Part shown: piece by piece, positions 10,538 to 19,074 of the stretch
Numbering within the stretch: the stretch's first letter is position 1
How the letters are laid out: each line of letters opens with the position of its first letter
NCBI GenBank assembly: GCA_903897925.1
Contig: CAIUDG010000041.1
Location: 1 to 54,052 of the forward strand
Origin: an uncultured beta proteobacterium
GTDB taxonomy: Bacteria > Pseudomonadota > Gammaproteobacteria > Burkholderiales > Burkholderiaceae_C
DNA: 54,052 nt
Reading direction: 5' to 3'
The notes under the pieces: model-generated
What the model was told of the DNA's origin: nothing
The model's database searches: none
The model's input: the letters and a program-made list of their open reading frames with translations, nothing else
Program-made: the position numbers and the translations under genes

Positions 10538-11875
10538 TTATTGGGCGCCCAGGTGGGCGTGAATGGCATGTGCCGATTGCTGGCCGTGAGCCACGGCATC
10601 GACGGTGAGTGCCTGGCCGCCGGCCCGGCAGTCGCCTCCGGCCCAGACGCCCGGCAGGCTGGTTTGGCCGACGCTGTCGGTGGCAATGCGCTCGCCCTGC
10701 ATGCGCAGGCCACTGGCGGCCAGCACCGGATTACCGAGGGTCTGCCCGATGGCTTTGAACACCGTGTCGGCGTCCCAGCAGATTTCGCGGCCGCTCTGGG
10801 TCTGGACAAAACGCACCGCCTGGACCTGGCCGTTGTGGCCGACGATTTCCTGCGGCACCAGTCCGTGGTGCAGCACCACGCCATGGGTTTGCGCCCAGTG
10901 CTGTTCTTCGCGCGAGGCCGACATGTGTTCCGGGCCGCGCCGGTACACCATGTGCACCACGCTGGCGCCGAGCAGTTTGTTTTGCACGGCGACATCCACC
11001 GCCGTCATGCCGCCACCGATGACAATCACGCGGCGTCCGACCGGCAGCTGCGCAAGGTCTTCGGTCTGGCGCAACGTGGCGATGAAATCGACGGCGTCTT
11101 GCACGCCTTGCAGGTCTTCGCCCGGGATGCCGAGTGTTTTGGTGTGGCCCAGGCCGAGCGCCAGGAATACGGCGTCAAAGTCTTTGCGCAGGGCCTGGAG
11201 TTGGGCCAGGCTGTCGAGCTGCCAGTTCTGCTGTATTTCGATGCCGCCGATGTCCAGCAGCCAGTGGATTTCCTGTTCTGCATAGGCGTCGGCCATTTTG
11301 TAGCGGGCCAGGCCATATTCGTTCAACCCGCCGGGTTTGGGTCGGGCGTCGAACACCTGCACCTGGTGCCCCAGTCGTGCCAGCCGGTGTGCGCAGGATA
11401 GCCCGGCCGGGCCGGCACCGAGGACGGCCACTTTTTTACCGGTGGCGGCAGCGCGTGTGAACAGCTGTGGCTGGGCGCTCGCTAGCAGGGCATCGACGGC
11501 GTAACGCTGCAGGCGCCCAATCGCCACCGGGCGCTCCTCCTGGGTGTTGCGCACGCAGACGGCTTCGCACAGGTTTTCGGTGGGGCAGACACGGGCACAC
11601 ATGCCGCCCAGCGGATTGGGCTCCAAGATGGCCTGCGCGGCGCCGCGCAGATTGCCGTCGCCAATGCGCTTGATGAACGAGGGCACGTCAATGCTGGTCG
11701 GGCAGGCCGTGGCGCAGGGCGCGTCAAAGCAGTACAGGCAGCGCTCCGCTTCCAGCACTGCCTGCCCGGCGCTTAGTGGTGCGACCGCTTCGCTGAAGTT
11801 GCGGGCATAGTGCTCCGGCTCCAGCCGTCCCGCCCGTATATCTGGTGCATGTGCATGCGTTTGGTGTGTGGTCAC
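10538..11875 (-). CDS. preT: NAD-dependent dihydropyrimidine dehydrogenase, subunit PreT
   Basis: A 445-residue NAD(P)H:flavin subunit related to the glutamate synthase small chain. The N-terminal Fe-S region has cysteines in CLYCFDAPCATACPTSIDVP and GMCARVCPTENLCEAVC. FAD (VLGAGPAGLSCAHRLARLG) and NAD (VIVIGGGMTAVDVAV) Rossmann motifs follow, then a C-terminal GGDCR FAD segment. The start is the GTG at 11875, 8 bp after GGGAG (reverse complement of 11884-11888); a TTG at 11881 would sit too close to that site. It is the first gene of the minus-strand pyrimidine operon and lies just downstream of the RutR-type palindrome. Confidence 0.93.
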   Translation of the reverse strand: MTTHQTHAHAPDIRAGRLEPEHYARNFSEAVAPLSAGQAVLEAERCLYCFDAPCATACPTSIDVPSFIKRIGDGNLRGAAQAILEPNPLGGMCARVCPTENLCEAVCVRNTQEERPVAIGRLQRYAVDALLASAQPQLFTRAAATGKKVAVLGAGPAGLSCAHRLARLGHQVQVFDARPKPGGLNEYGLARYKMADAYAEQEIHWLLDIGGIEIQQNWQLDSLAQLQALRKDFDAVFLALGLGHTKTLGIPGEDLQGVQDAVDFIATLRQTEDLAQLPVGRRVIVIGGGMTAVDVAVQNKLLGASVVHMVYRRGPEHMSASREEQHWAQTHGVVLHHGLVPQEIVGHNGQVQAVRFVQTQSGREICWDADTVFKAIGQTLGNPVLAASGLRMQGERIATDSVGQTSLPGVWAGGDCRAGGQALTVDAVAHGQQSAHAIHAHLGAQ

Positions 11876-11903
11876 GTGCAAAACTCCCTATCAAGGTGCA
11901 AAA

Positions 11904-11919
11904 CTGACCGTTTGGTCAG
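11904..11919. promoter_or_regulatory. RutR-type operator upstream of preT
   Basis: A perfect inverted repeat, CTGACC-GTTT-GGTCAG. Its core TGACC-N4-GGTCA has the same half-sites and spacing as the E. coli RutR consensus (TTGACCA-N2-TGGTCAA). An extra half-site ATGACCAG follows at 11923-11930. It lies 29 bp upstream of the preT GTG and is therefore well placed to block or modulate the pyrimidine operon. The RutR-like gene at 3061-3714 is the obvious partner; binding is inferred. Confidence 0.75.
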
Positions 11920-12006
11920 GTAATGACCAGATACTAGCAATGCGCGTGCCACCGTGTATCTAGGGGTTAGCACCAGGGCCGGGCGGCGCCAGGGGCGGGC
12001 CGGTTG

Positions 12007-12903
12007 TTATGGCGCCGCGTCCTGCAGCCACTGGCGAAAGCGCTGCACCGAGGGCGGCAGTGTGGTTTGCTCCGGGTAGATCAGGAAATAGTGGCGCTGG
12101 CTCGGCAGTGGCGCCGGATGTGCCAGCACCAGTGCGCCGTGCGCCAGTTCGGTTTCAATCAACAGGCGCGGTACCAGCGCCACGCCCATGCCATGGGCGG
12201 CAGCGGCGCAGGCCATTGAAAATAGCTCATACCGTGGCCCGACGCGTGCCAGCGGTGCTTCGACCTGCATCGCTTCAAACCAGGCCGGCCAGGCGTCGGG
12301 CCGGGTCGATTGCTGTATCAGCGGCAACTGCGCAATCGCCTGCGCGCTGAAGTTGCGGCGCCGGCCCAGCAGGGCCGGGCTGCACACGGCGACCACGGTT
12401 TCGTCTTGCAGCAGCAGATGGCGCGTGCCGGCCCACTGGCTGACTTGCTCCGGGGTACCGGCATAGATGGCGGCGTCAAAGGGCGCTTCGGCAAACAGAA
12501 ACGGACGGGTTCGGGTTTCGATGTGCACGTTCATCAGCGGGTGCTTTTTGCGCAGCAGCGGCAGTCGTGGAATCAGCCACTGGGCGGCGAAGGTGGCGAC
12601 ACAGGCCAGGCGCAGATCGTCGTCGGCGCTGTGGCCGCGCATGACTTCCAGCGTGTCTTGTTCCATTGCCTGCAGACGTTGCGTCACCTTGCGTGCGTAT
12701 TGCTGACCGGCCGGGCTCAGAGCCACGCCGTGGCGGGTGCGCTCGAACAGCGCCACGCCCAGGTAGTCTTCCAATGCCGTGATCTGTCGCGACACGGCAC
12801 TCTGGGTCAACGCCAGCGCCTGGGCGGCGCGGCTGAAACTGCAGTGCTGGGCTGCCGCTTCAAAGCACAGCAAGGCGTGGGAACTGGGAATCTTTCGGCG
12901 CAT
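12007..12903 (-). CDS. LysR-family regulator (GcvA-type), glutarate-module regulator
   Basis: A 298-residue LysR protein of the GcvA subgroup. The helix-turn-helix lies at about residues 18-60 (SFSRAAQALALTQSAVSRQITALEDYLGVALFER) and is followed by a periplasmic-binding-protein-like effector domain. It is divergent from glutaryl-CoA dehydrogenase and a CoA-transferase, the arrangement known for gcdR-gcdH-gcdG in pseudomonads, where the regulator activates in response to glutarate. A 17-bp palindrome in the shared 168-bp intergenic region (12973-12989) is a candidate site. I infer a GcdR-like role from position; the family call is certain. Confidence 0.9.
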   Translation of the reverse strand: MRRKIPSSHALLCFEAAAQHCSFSRAAQALALTQSAVSRQITALEDYLGVALFERTRHGVALSPAGQQYARKVTQRLQAMEQDTLEVMRGHSADDDLRLACVATFAAQWLIPRLPLLRKKHPLMNVHIETRTRPFLFAEAPFDAAIYAGTPEQVSQWAGTRHLLLQDETVVAVCSPALLGRRRNFSAQAIAQLPLIQQSTRPDAWPAWFEAMQVEAPLARVGPRYELFSMACAAAAHGMGVALVPRLLIETELAHGALVLAHPAPLPSQRHYFLIYPEQTTLPPSVQRFRQWLQDAAP

Positions 12904-12972
12904 CGGCCCTCCGCTGAAATCAAATCGGGATGCCGCGGTTGTACCGCAGTTTTTCGCGCTTGGCGATTTAGG

Positions 12973-12989
12973 TATGCGTGAAACGCATA
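12973..12989. promoter_or_regulatory. LysR-type palindrome between the regulator and gcdH
   Basis: A perfect inverted repeat, TATGCGT-GAA-ACGCATA. It contains a T-N11-A core (12975-12987) as expected for LysR regulators. It lies in the divergent intergenic region, 69 bp from the regulator's start and 82 bp from the gcdH start, a usual position for an activator site. Binding by the adjacent LysR protein is inferred. Confidence 0.6.
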
Positions 12990-13071
12990 GCTACGTGAAA
13001 AAGCATCGCTTGCCGGCGCCCCGGCGCAGCCACTACGATGCGCCATCTTAGTAACGCATCGGAGACCCGGG

Positions 13072-14268
13072 ATGGCACACGCAAGTTTCAATTGGCAAGA
13101 CCCTTTTTTGCTGGACGCCCAGCTCAGCGACGACGAGCGCATGGTGCGCGATGCCGCCGCCAGCTACTGCCAGGACAAGCTGGCACCGCGCGTGACCCAG
13201 GCTTTCCGCGAAGCCAGCACCGACGCCAGCATTTTTCGTGAAATGGGCGAACTGGGCCTGCTCGGCCCGACCATCCCCGAGGCTTACGGTGGCCCCGGTC
13301 TGAACTATGTCGCCTATGGCCTGATTGCCCGGGAAGTGGAACGCGTGGACAGCGGTTACCGCTCCATGATGAGCGTCCAAAGTTCGCTGGTGATGGTGCC
13401 GATTTTTGAATTCGGCACCGAGGCGCAGCGCCAGAAATACCTGCCCCGGCTGGCCAGCGGTGCCGCGATTGGCTGCTTCGGTTTGACCGAACCGGACCAC
13501 GGTTCCGACCCCGGCTCCATGGCCACACGGGCGCGCAAGGTGCCGGGTGGCTACCAGCTCAGCGGCGCCAAGATGTGGATTTCGAATTCGCCGATTGCCG
13601 ATGTGTTTGTGGTCTGGGCCAAGGAAGTCAGTGAAGGCGGCCAGGTCGGTCCGATCCGCGGCTTTATTCTGGAAAAAGGCATGGCCGGCCTGAGCGCACC
13701 GACGATCCACGGCAAGGTCGGTCTGCGTGCCAGCATTACCGGCGAAATTGTCATGGACAACGTGTTCTGCCCGGAAGAAAACGCGTTCCCCGAAGTGCAG
13801 GGCTTGAAAGGCCCGTTCACCTGCCTGAACAGTGCCCGTTACGGCATCGCCTGGGGCGCCCTGGGCGCCGCCGAAGACTGCTGGTTGCGCGCGCGCCAGT
13901 ACACGCTGGACCGCAAGCAGTTTGGCCGTCCGCTGGCGGCGAACCAGCTGATTCAGAAGAAGCTGGCCGACATGCAAACCGAAATCGCACTCGGCCTGCA
14001 AGGCTGCCTGCGCCTGGGTCGCATGAAAGACGAAGGCAGCGCCTCGGTGGAAATTACCTCGATCCTGAAGCGCAACAGCTGCGGCAAGGCGCTCGACATT
14101 GCCCGCCTGGCCCGCGACATGATGGGCGGCAACGGCATCAGCGACGAATTCGGCGTCGCGCGCCATCTGGTGAACCTGGAGGTGGTCAACACCTACGAAG
14201 GCACACATGACATCCACGCGCTGATTCTGGGCCGCGCCCAGACCGGCATTGCCGCCTTCGCGAACTGA
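13072..14268 (+). CDS. gcdH: Glutaryl-CoA dehydrogenase
   Basis: A 398-residue FAD acyl-CoA dehydrogenase that oxidises and decarboxylates glutaryl-CoA to crotonyl-CoA (lysine, tryptophan and glutarate breakdown). The flavin/substrate segment [16 protein letters not shown] and the catalytic glutamate, Glu376 in [18 protein letters not shown], are those of glutaryl-CoA dehydrogenases rather than general acyl-CoA dehydrogenases. A dimer-interface arginine region ([16 protein letters not shown]) is also present. An ATG at 13072 follows GGAGAC. It is the first gene of a two-gene operon with the CoA-transferase, 2 bp apart, and is divergent from the LysR gene. Confidence 0.95.
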   Translation: MAHASFNWQDPFLLDAQLSDDERMVRDAAASYCQDKLAPRVTQAFREASTDASIFREMGELGLLGPTIPEAYGGPGLNYVAYGLIAREVERVDSGYRSMMSVQSSLVMVPIFEFGTEAQRQKYLPRLASGAAIGCFGLTEPDHGSDPGSMATRARKVPGGYQLSGAKMWISNSPIADVFVVWAKEVSEGGQVGPIRGFILEKGMAGLSAPTIHGKVGLRASITGEIVMDNVFCPEENAFPEVQGLKGPFTCLNSARYGIAWGALGAAEDCWLRARQYTLDRKQFGRPLAANQLIQKKLADMQTEIALGLQGCLRLGRMKDEGSASVEITSILKRNSCGKALDIARLARDMMGGNGISDEFGVARHLVNLEVVNTYEGTHDIHALILGRAQTGIAAFAN

Positions 14269-14270
14269 CC

Positions 14271-15506
14271 ATGGCAGACACTGGCGCGCTCTCCCATCTC
14301 AAGGTGCTGGACCTGTCTCGGGTGCTGGCCGGCCCCTGGTGCACCCAGATGCTGGCCGACCTGGGTGCCGATGTGGTCAAGGTAGAACGTCCATTGGCCG
14401 GTGACGACACCCGCCACTGGGGGCCGCCGTTCCTGCAGGACGCAGACGGCGCGGACACTGCGCACGCCAGTTATTTCACTGCCTGCAACCGCAACAAGCG
14501 CTCCATCACCATCGACATGGCGCACCCGCAGGGCCAGGCGCTGATCCGCCAGATGGCGCGTGACAGCGACATCGTGGTGGAAAACTTCAAGGTCGGCGGC
14601 CTGACCCAGTACGGACTCGACTACGCCAGCCTGAAGGCGGTCAACCCGCGCCTGATTTATTGCTCGGTGACCGGTTTTGGTCAGCAGGGGCCGTATGCCG
14701 GACGTGCCGGTTACGACCTGATGGTGCAGGCCATGAGCGGCATGATGAGCATCACGGGCACGGCCGAGGGCGGACCGACGCGGGTCGGTGTGGCGCTGAT
14801 CGACCTGTTCACTGGTGTTTATGCCTGCAGTGCGATTCTGGCGGCGCTGGAAGCGCGCAACCGCAGTGGGCAGGGCCAGCATATCGACATGGCTTTGCTT
14901 GACGTCAGTATGGCGATTCTGGCGAACCAGGCGGCGGGCTTTTTGAATACCGGCAAGGTGCCGCAGCGCCAGGGCAATGGCCATCCCAGCCTGGTGCCTT
15001 ACCAGGACTTTGAAACCGCCGACGGCGCGATGCTGCTGGCGGTGGGCAACGATGGCCAGTTCGCGCGCTTTTGTGCGGTGGCCGGCCAGCCCCAGTGGGC
15101 CGAAGACAGCCGCTTTGCCAGCAATGCGGCGCGCGTGCAGCACCGTGAGGCACTGGTTCCTTTGATGCAGGCCGTGACGCGTACGCGCAGCACGGCACAG
15201 TGGATTGCCGACCTGGAACAACGTGCCGTGCCGTGCGGGCCGATCAACGACATGGGCCAGGCCTTTGCCGATGCCCAGGTGCTGAGCCGCGGTTTGCGCG
15301 TGACGCAGGCCACAGACCCGCTGGTGGCGGCACAAACCGGTGTGGCCTCGATTGACAGCGTCGCCAGTCCGCTGCGTTTGAGTGACACGCCGCCAGTGCT
15401 GCGCAACGCGCCACCGGCGCTGGGCCAGCACACCGATGAGGTGCTGGCACAGCTGGGGCTGGATGCGCAGCGCATTGCGGCCTTGCGCGCCAGCGGCGTG
15501 GTCTGA
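14271..15506 (+). CDS. CaiB/BaiF family CoA-transferase (probable glutarate CoA-transferase)
   Basis: A 411-residue class III CoA-transferase. Residues 9-40 (HLKVLDLSRVLAGPWCTQMLADLGADVVKVE) are the family N-terminus, and the catalytic Asp is Asp149 in AGYDLMVQAMSG. It starts 2 bp after gcdH, so it is surely co-transcribed. By analogy to GcdG and to SUGCT it would transfer CoA (from succinyl-CoA or similar) to glutarate, making the substrate of GcdH. The acceptor specificity is inferred from context only. Confidence 0.88.
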   Translation: MADTGALSHLKVLDLSRVLAGPWCTQMLADLGADVVKVERPLAGDDTRHWGPPFLQDADGADTAHASYFTACNRNKRSITIDMAHPQGQALIRQMARDSDIVVENFKVGGLTQYGLDYASLKAVNPRLIYCSVTGFGQQGPYAGRAGYDLMVQAMSGMMSITGTAEGGPTRVGVALIDLFTGVYACSAILAALEARNRSGQGQHIDMALLDVSMAILANQAAGFLNTGKVPQRQGNGHPSLVPYQDFETADGAMLLAVGNDGQFARFCAVAGQPQWAEDSRFASNAARVQHREALVPLMQAVTRTRSTAQWIADLEQRAVPCGPINDMGQAFADAQVLSRGLRVTQATDPLVAAQTGVASIDSVASPLRLSDTPPVLRNAPPALGQHTDEVLAQLGLDAQRIAALRASGVV

Positions 15507-15564
15507 GTCAGCGCAGTGGCCGGTCTTTTGTTATCCTGCCTGTTTTCGCTTGGGAGGCGTGGCC

Positions 15565-15654
15565 ATGCAAGGCAAGACAGTCAAAGATCGGGGGCCGCAG
15601 GGGCGGGCTGGTCACTACCGGCGCGGTTTTAGTGCGCAGCCCTGGCGTGCTTGA
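15565..15654 (+). CDS. Possible 29-residue small ORF
   Basis: A short ORF in the gap after the CoA-transferase. It has an ATG at 15565 with a good GGGAGG site 7 bp upstream (15552-15557). The product is basic, with Arg/Lys/Gly spread through it, no membrane segment and no recognised domain. It could be a leader peptide or a chance ORF; the next gene starts 32 bp after it. Support is the ribosome site only. Confidence 0.2.
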   Translation: MQGKTVKDRGPQGRAGHYRRGFSAQPWRA

Positions 15655-15686
15655 GCGCCGCTGGCGCGCACGCTGAGCAGCACCGT

Positions 15687-16577
15687 ATGTCCGTCGCATT
15701 ACCGCTGCGCCATTTTCTGCTTGCCCTGGCCGTGGTGGCGGTCTGGGGCACCAACTTCGTCGTTATCAAGCTGGCGCTGGGGCAGTTTCCGCCGCTGCTG
15801 TTTGCCGCGCTGCGTTTTACGCTGGCGCTGCTGCCGGCGCTGTTCTTTTTGCCCCGTCCACGCCTGGCGCTGGGCAATATGGCCGCCTATGGGGTGCTGA
15901 TCGGGGTGGGCCAGTTTGGCTTGCTGTACCTGTCGATCGACGGGCATATTTCGCCCGGTATCGCTTCCCTGGTGGTGCAGGTACAGGTGTTTTTCACGAT
16001 TGCCTTTGCCATGCGCCTCAGCGGAGAGCGGGTGCAGCGCTACCAGTGGCTGGCGCTGTTGCTGGCGGGGGCCGGCATTGCGGTGATTGGCGCCCATACC
16101 GGGGGCAGCACCAGTCTGCTGGGCATTGCCATGGTGCTGGGTGCGGCACTGTCCTGGGCCGCTGGCAATATGGTCGCCAAGCAGGGGGCGGCGTCGAACA
16201 TTCTGGCCTATGTGGTCTGGTCCAGTGCCTTTGCGCTGCCACCTCTGTTCGCACTTTCACTGTTCTTTGAAGGCTGGGATAGCGACCTGGCCAGTGTCCG
16301 CAGTGCCGGTTGGTTTGCCTGGGCTGCGGTGGCCTGGCAGTCCTGGGGCAACACGCTGTTTGGCTACGCTGCCTGGGCCTGGTTGCTGGCACGCCATCCG
16401 GCCGCCACCATCACGCCGATGGCGCTGCTGGTGCCGGTGTTTGGCATGGGGGCCTCGGCCTGGTGGCTGGGGGAGCCGCTGCCGGCGTGGAAGTTGCTGG
16501 CGGCGGCACTGGTGATGGGCGGTCTGGCGGTCAATCTGCTGTGGCCGAAGTTGCGCGCGCATCTAAAAAAAGGATGA
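15687..16577 (+). CDS. DMT-family (EamA) transporter
   Basis: A 296-residue inner-membrane protein with about ten hydrophobic helices, made of two EamA repeats (roughly residues 5-130 and 145-285). The N-terminal WGTNFVVIKLALGQFPP motif is typical of EamA exporters of amino acids and metabolites such as RhtA/YdcZ relatives. The start at 15687 gives the first helix directly; an in-frame upstream start at 15651 would add an unlikely hydrophilic tail. The stop codon is inside the family repeat that follows. Substrate unknown. Confidence 0.88.
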   Translation: MSVALPLRHFLLALAVVAVWGTNFVVIKLALGQFPPLLFAALRFTLALLPALFFLPRPRLALGNMAAYGVLIGVGQFGLLYLSIDGHISPGIASLVVQVQVFFTIAFAMRLSGERVQRYQWLALLLAGAGIAVIGAHTGGSTSLLGIAMVLGAALSWAAGNMVAKQGAASNILAYVVWSSAFALPPLFALSLFFEGWDSDLASVRSAGWFAWAAVAWQSWGNTLFGYAAWAWLLARHPAATITPMALLVPVFGMGASAWWLGEPLPAWKLLAAALVMGGLAVNLLWPKLRAHLKKG

Positions 16578-16688
16578 GGCCCCCACGCTCCACCGCTTGC
16601 GCGGGTCGCTGCCCCCCGAGGGGGCTAATTTCCCCGGGCAAGCCCTAAGGGAAATTGAGGCCCCCACGCTGCGCCACTTGCGCGGGTC
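16575..16688. repeat. Comamonadaceae-type extragenic repeat with two direct copies and nested hairpins
   Basis: Two 33-bp direct copies (16575-16607 and 16656-16688, 3 mismatches) flank a hairpin GCCCCC-CGA-GGGGGC (16611-16625). A second, longer interrupted stem pairs AATTTCCC (16627-16634) with GGGAAATT (16649-16656), with GGGC/GCCC inside it. The copies lie exactly between two convergent genes. The TGA of the EamA gene is the first three bases of copy one, and the stop of the minus-strand ABC-F gene overlaps the end of copy two. It resembles the extragenic repeats I associate with Comamonadaceae genomes and may act as a bidirectional terminator. Confidence 0.7.
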
Positions 16689-18645
16689 AGGCGCCGAGAA
16701 TTTCCCAGCGTTCCAGGGCGGTCATTAGTTCTTCGTCGATTGCGGCGTTGCGTGCCGCCAGGCCCATGGCGCGGGCGCTGTCGCTGGCGTACAGGCTGCC
16801 GTCGGCGAGCAGCCGGGTAATGTCCTTCTGCTCGGTTTCCAGGGCGGCTATGCGCTGCGGCAGGGCGTCGAGTTCGCGCTGTTCCTTGTAGCTGAGCTTG
16901 CGTGCTTTGGCGGGCGCGGGTGCCGGGGCTGTTGTGGCTTGGGCGATCGGTGCCGCAGTCTTTGTGCTGCTGGCCTGGTCGCGGCCATAGTTGAATGGGT
17001 TGGCGCCCTTCTGGCCTTTGGCCTGGGCGATTTCGTTGGCACGCTTGCTTTGCGTGAGCCAGTCGCTGACGCCGCCTTCGTATTCGCGCCAGTGGGCGTC
17101 GCCTTCAAAGGCAATGGTGCTGGTGACGACGTTGTCCAGGAAGGTCCGGTCGTGGCTGACCAGGAACACCGTGCCGTCGTAGTTCTGCAGCAGGTCTTCC
17201 AGCAATTCCAGGGTGTCGATGTCGAGGTCGTTGGTTGGTTCGTCGAGCACCAGCACGTTGGCCGGGCGCGCAAACAGGCGCGCCAGCAGCAGCCGGTTGC
17301 GCTCGCCACCGCTGAGGGAGCGTACCGGGGAGTTGGCGCGGGCGGGCGAGAACAGAAAGTCGCCCAGATAGCTTTTGACGTGCTGGCGCTTGTTACCGAT
17401 TTCAATCCATTCACTGCCCGGGCTGATGAAGTCTTCCAGCGTGGCATCCATGTCCAGCGCGTTGCGCATCTGGTCGAAGTAGGCGACCTGGATGTTGGCG
17501 CCCTGGCGCACCGTGCCCCAGGGGCTGTGACCGGGTTCCGGGGCCGGAGCGTTGGCGGGTGCCGGGTCGGGTTGGTGCTCGCCCAGAATCAGCTTGAGCA
17601 GCGTCGTCTTGCCGGCGCCATTCGGGCCGAGCAGGCCAATTTTGTCGCCGCGCAGGATGGTGGCGCTGAAGTCGTGCACGATCTTGCGGTCGCCAAAGGT
17701 TTTCGACACATGCGTCAGTTCGGCCACCAGTTTGCCGCTGGAGGCACCACTGGAGACGTCCATGTTGACGCTGCCCACCGCTTCACGGCGGGCTTCGCGC
17801 TGATTGCGCATGTTTTCCAGCCGCGTGATGCGGCCCTGGGCGCGCGTGCGGCGTGCTTCCACGCCCTTGCGGATCCAGACTTCTTCCTGCGCCAGCAGCT
17901 TGTCGAAGCGCGCGTTGATGACGCTTTCCTGCGCCAGCTGTTCTTCTTTTTGCGTCAGATAGGCCGCGAAGTTGCCGGGGTAGGACAGCAGCTTGCCGCG
18001 GTCCAGTTCGACGATGCGGGTGGCCACGTTGTCCAGGAAAGAGCGGTCGTGGGTGATGGTGATGATGCTGCCCTTGAAGTCGACCAGCAGGCCCTCGAGC
18101 CATTCGATCGAGTCCAGGTCCAGGTGGTTGGTCGGTTCGTCGAGCAGCAGCACGTCGGGTTGGGCCACCAGCGCCTGGGCCAGTGCCACGCGCTTTTTGG
18201 TGCCGCCGGACAGGGTGCTGACAATGGCTTCGGGTTCCAGGTGCAGGCGGTGCAGGGTTTCGTTGACGCGCTGTTCCCAGTTCCAGCCGTCCAGGGCTTC
18301 GATTTCGCTTTGCATGGCGTCCAGGTCGCCATGGCCTTGCGAGTATTCCTCGATCAGGGCAATGGTGCGCGCCAGCCCAGCGCTGACGGCGACAAACACA
18401 GTGGCGTCGGCGTCGAGCTGCGGCTCCTGCGCGACGTAGGCAATGCGCGTGTGGCTCTGCACCTGCAGCGTGCCGTCGTCGGGGCGCTCCATGCCGCCCA
18501 GGATTTTTAACATCGAGGATTTGCCGGCGCCGTTGCGTCCGATCAGGCCTACGCGCTCCGCGGTTTCAAGGGAAAAATCCGCGTGGTCAAGCAGGGGAAC
18601 GTGCCCGAATGCCAGTTGGGCGTCAAGAAGGGTAATCAGTGCCAT
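16687..18645 (-). CDS. uup: ABC-F family ATPase, Uup-like
   Basis: A 652-residue soluble protein with two ABC ATPase domains and no membrane segments. The first Walker A is GRNGAGKSS (residues 36-44) with signature LSGGTKKRVALAQAL. The second is GPNGAGKTTLLK with signature LSGGERNRLLLARL; both Walker B regions read VLLLDEPTNHLD or VLVLDEPTNDLD. A linker of basic character separates them. The tail from about residue 565 is Pro/Ala-rich, then forms a coiled coil (KLSYKEQRELDALPQRIAALE), as in Uup. ABC-F proteins act on ribosomes or, for Uup, in DNA recombination and precise excision. Confidence 0.92.
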   Translation of the reverse strand: MALITLLDAQLAFGHVPLLDHADFSLETAERVGLIGRNGAGKSSMLKILGGMERPDDGTLQVQSHTRIAYVAQEPQLDADATVFVAVSAGLARTIALIEEYSQGHGDLDAMQSEIEALDGWNWEQRVNETLHRLHLEPEAIVSTLSGGTKKRVALAQALVAQPDVLLLDEPTNHLDLDSIEWLEGLLVDFKGSIITITHDRSFLDNVATRIVELDRGKLLSYPGNFAAYLTQKEEQLAQESVINARFDKLLAQEEVWIRKGVEARRTRAQGRITRLENMRNQREARREAVGSVNMDVSSGASSGKLVAELTHVSKTFGDRKIVHDFSATILRGDKIGLLGPNGAGKTTLLKLILGEHQPDPAPANAPAPEPGHSPWGTVRQGANIQVAYFDQMRNALDMDATLEDFISPGSEWIEIGNKRQHVKSYLGDFLFSPARANSPVRSLSGGERNRLLLARLFARPANVLVLDEPTNDLDIDTLELLEDLLQNYDGTVFLVSHDRTFLDNVVTSTIAFEGDAHWREYEGGVSDWLTQSKRANEIAQAKGQKGANPFNYGRDQASSTKTAAPIAQATTAPAPAPAKARKLSYKEQRELDALPQRIAALETEQKDITRLLADGSLYASDSARAMGLAARNAAIDEELMTALERWEILGA

Positions 18646-18699
18646 AGTCGCCGATTATCCCTTGCGGCCATAATGCGCACTAATTTCAGGAGGGATGCA

Positions 18700-19074
18700 A
18701 TGGCGACAATGGGTCAAAAGGTGGTGCGGAGTCTGGTTGGGGCGGTGGCAGCCTTGCTGGTTTTGCTGGTGCTCTATACCTTGGCAACACTGAACTGGAG
18801 CTATTCCAACGGTGAGCGCGCCGGCTATTTGCAAAAACTGTCACGCAAGGGCATGGTTTGCAAGACCTGGGAAGGTGAACTGCAGCTGGTGGCGGTGCCG
18901 GGCTCAACGCCGGAGAAATTTCTGTTCACGGTGCGCGACGAGCGCATTATTGAGCGCCTGAATGCCGACATGGGCAAGCGCGTGGCGTTGAGCTATGAGC
19001 AGCACATTGGCGTGCCGTCGAGTTGTTTTGGCGAAACCGAGTACTTTGTTACCGACGTTCACGACGTGCAGTAA
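18700..19074 (+). CDS. Small membrane-anchored protein of unknown function
   Basis: A 124-residue protein with one N-terminal membrane helix (about residues 10-31, Leu/Val/Ala rich). A compact domain (about 35-124) follows that probably faces the periplasm. It contains two cysteines (CKTWEGELQ and SSCFGETEYFV) that could form a disulfide. The start at 18700 is set by AGGAGGG at 18688-18694. It ends inside the convergent GGDEF gene (16-bp overlap). I do not recognise a named family; the clean ribosome site and coherent layout argue that it is real. Confidence 0.75.
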   Translation: MATMGQKVVRSLVGAVAALLVLLVLYTLATLNWSYSNGERAGYLQKLSRKGMVCKTWEGELQLVAVPGSTPEKFLFTVRDERIIERLNADMGKRVALSYEQHIGVPSSCFGETEYFVTDVHDVQ

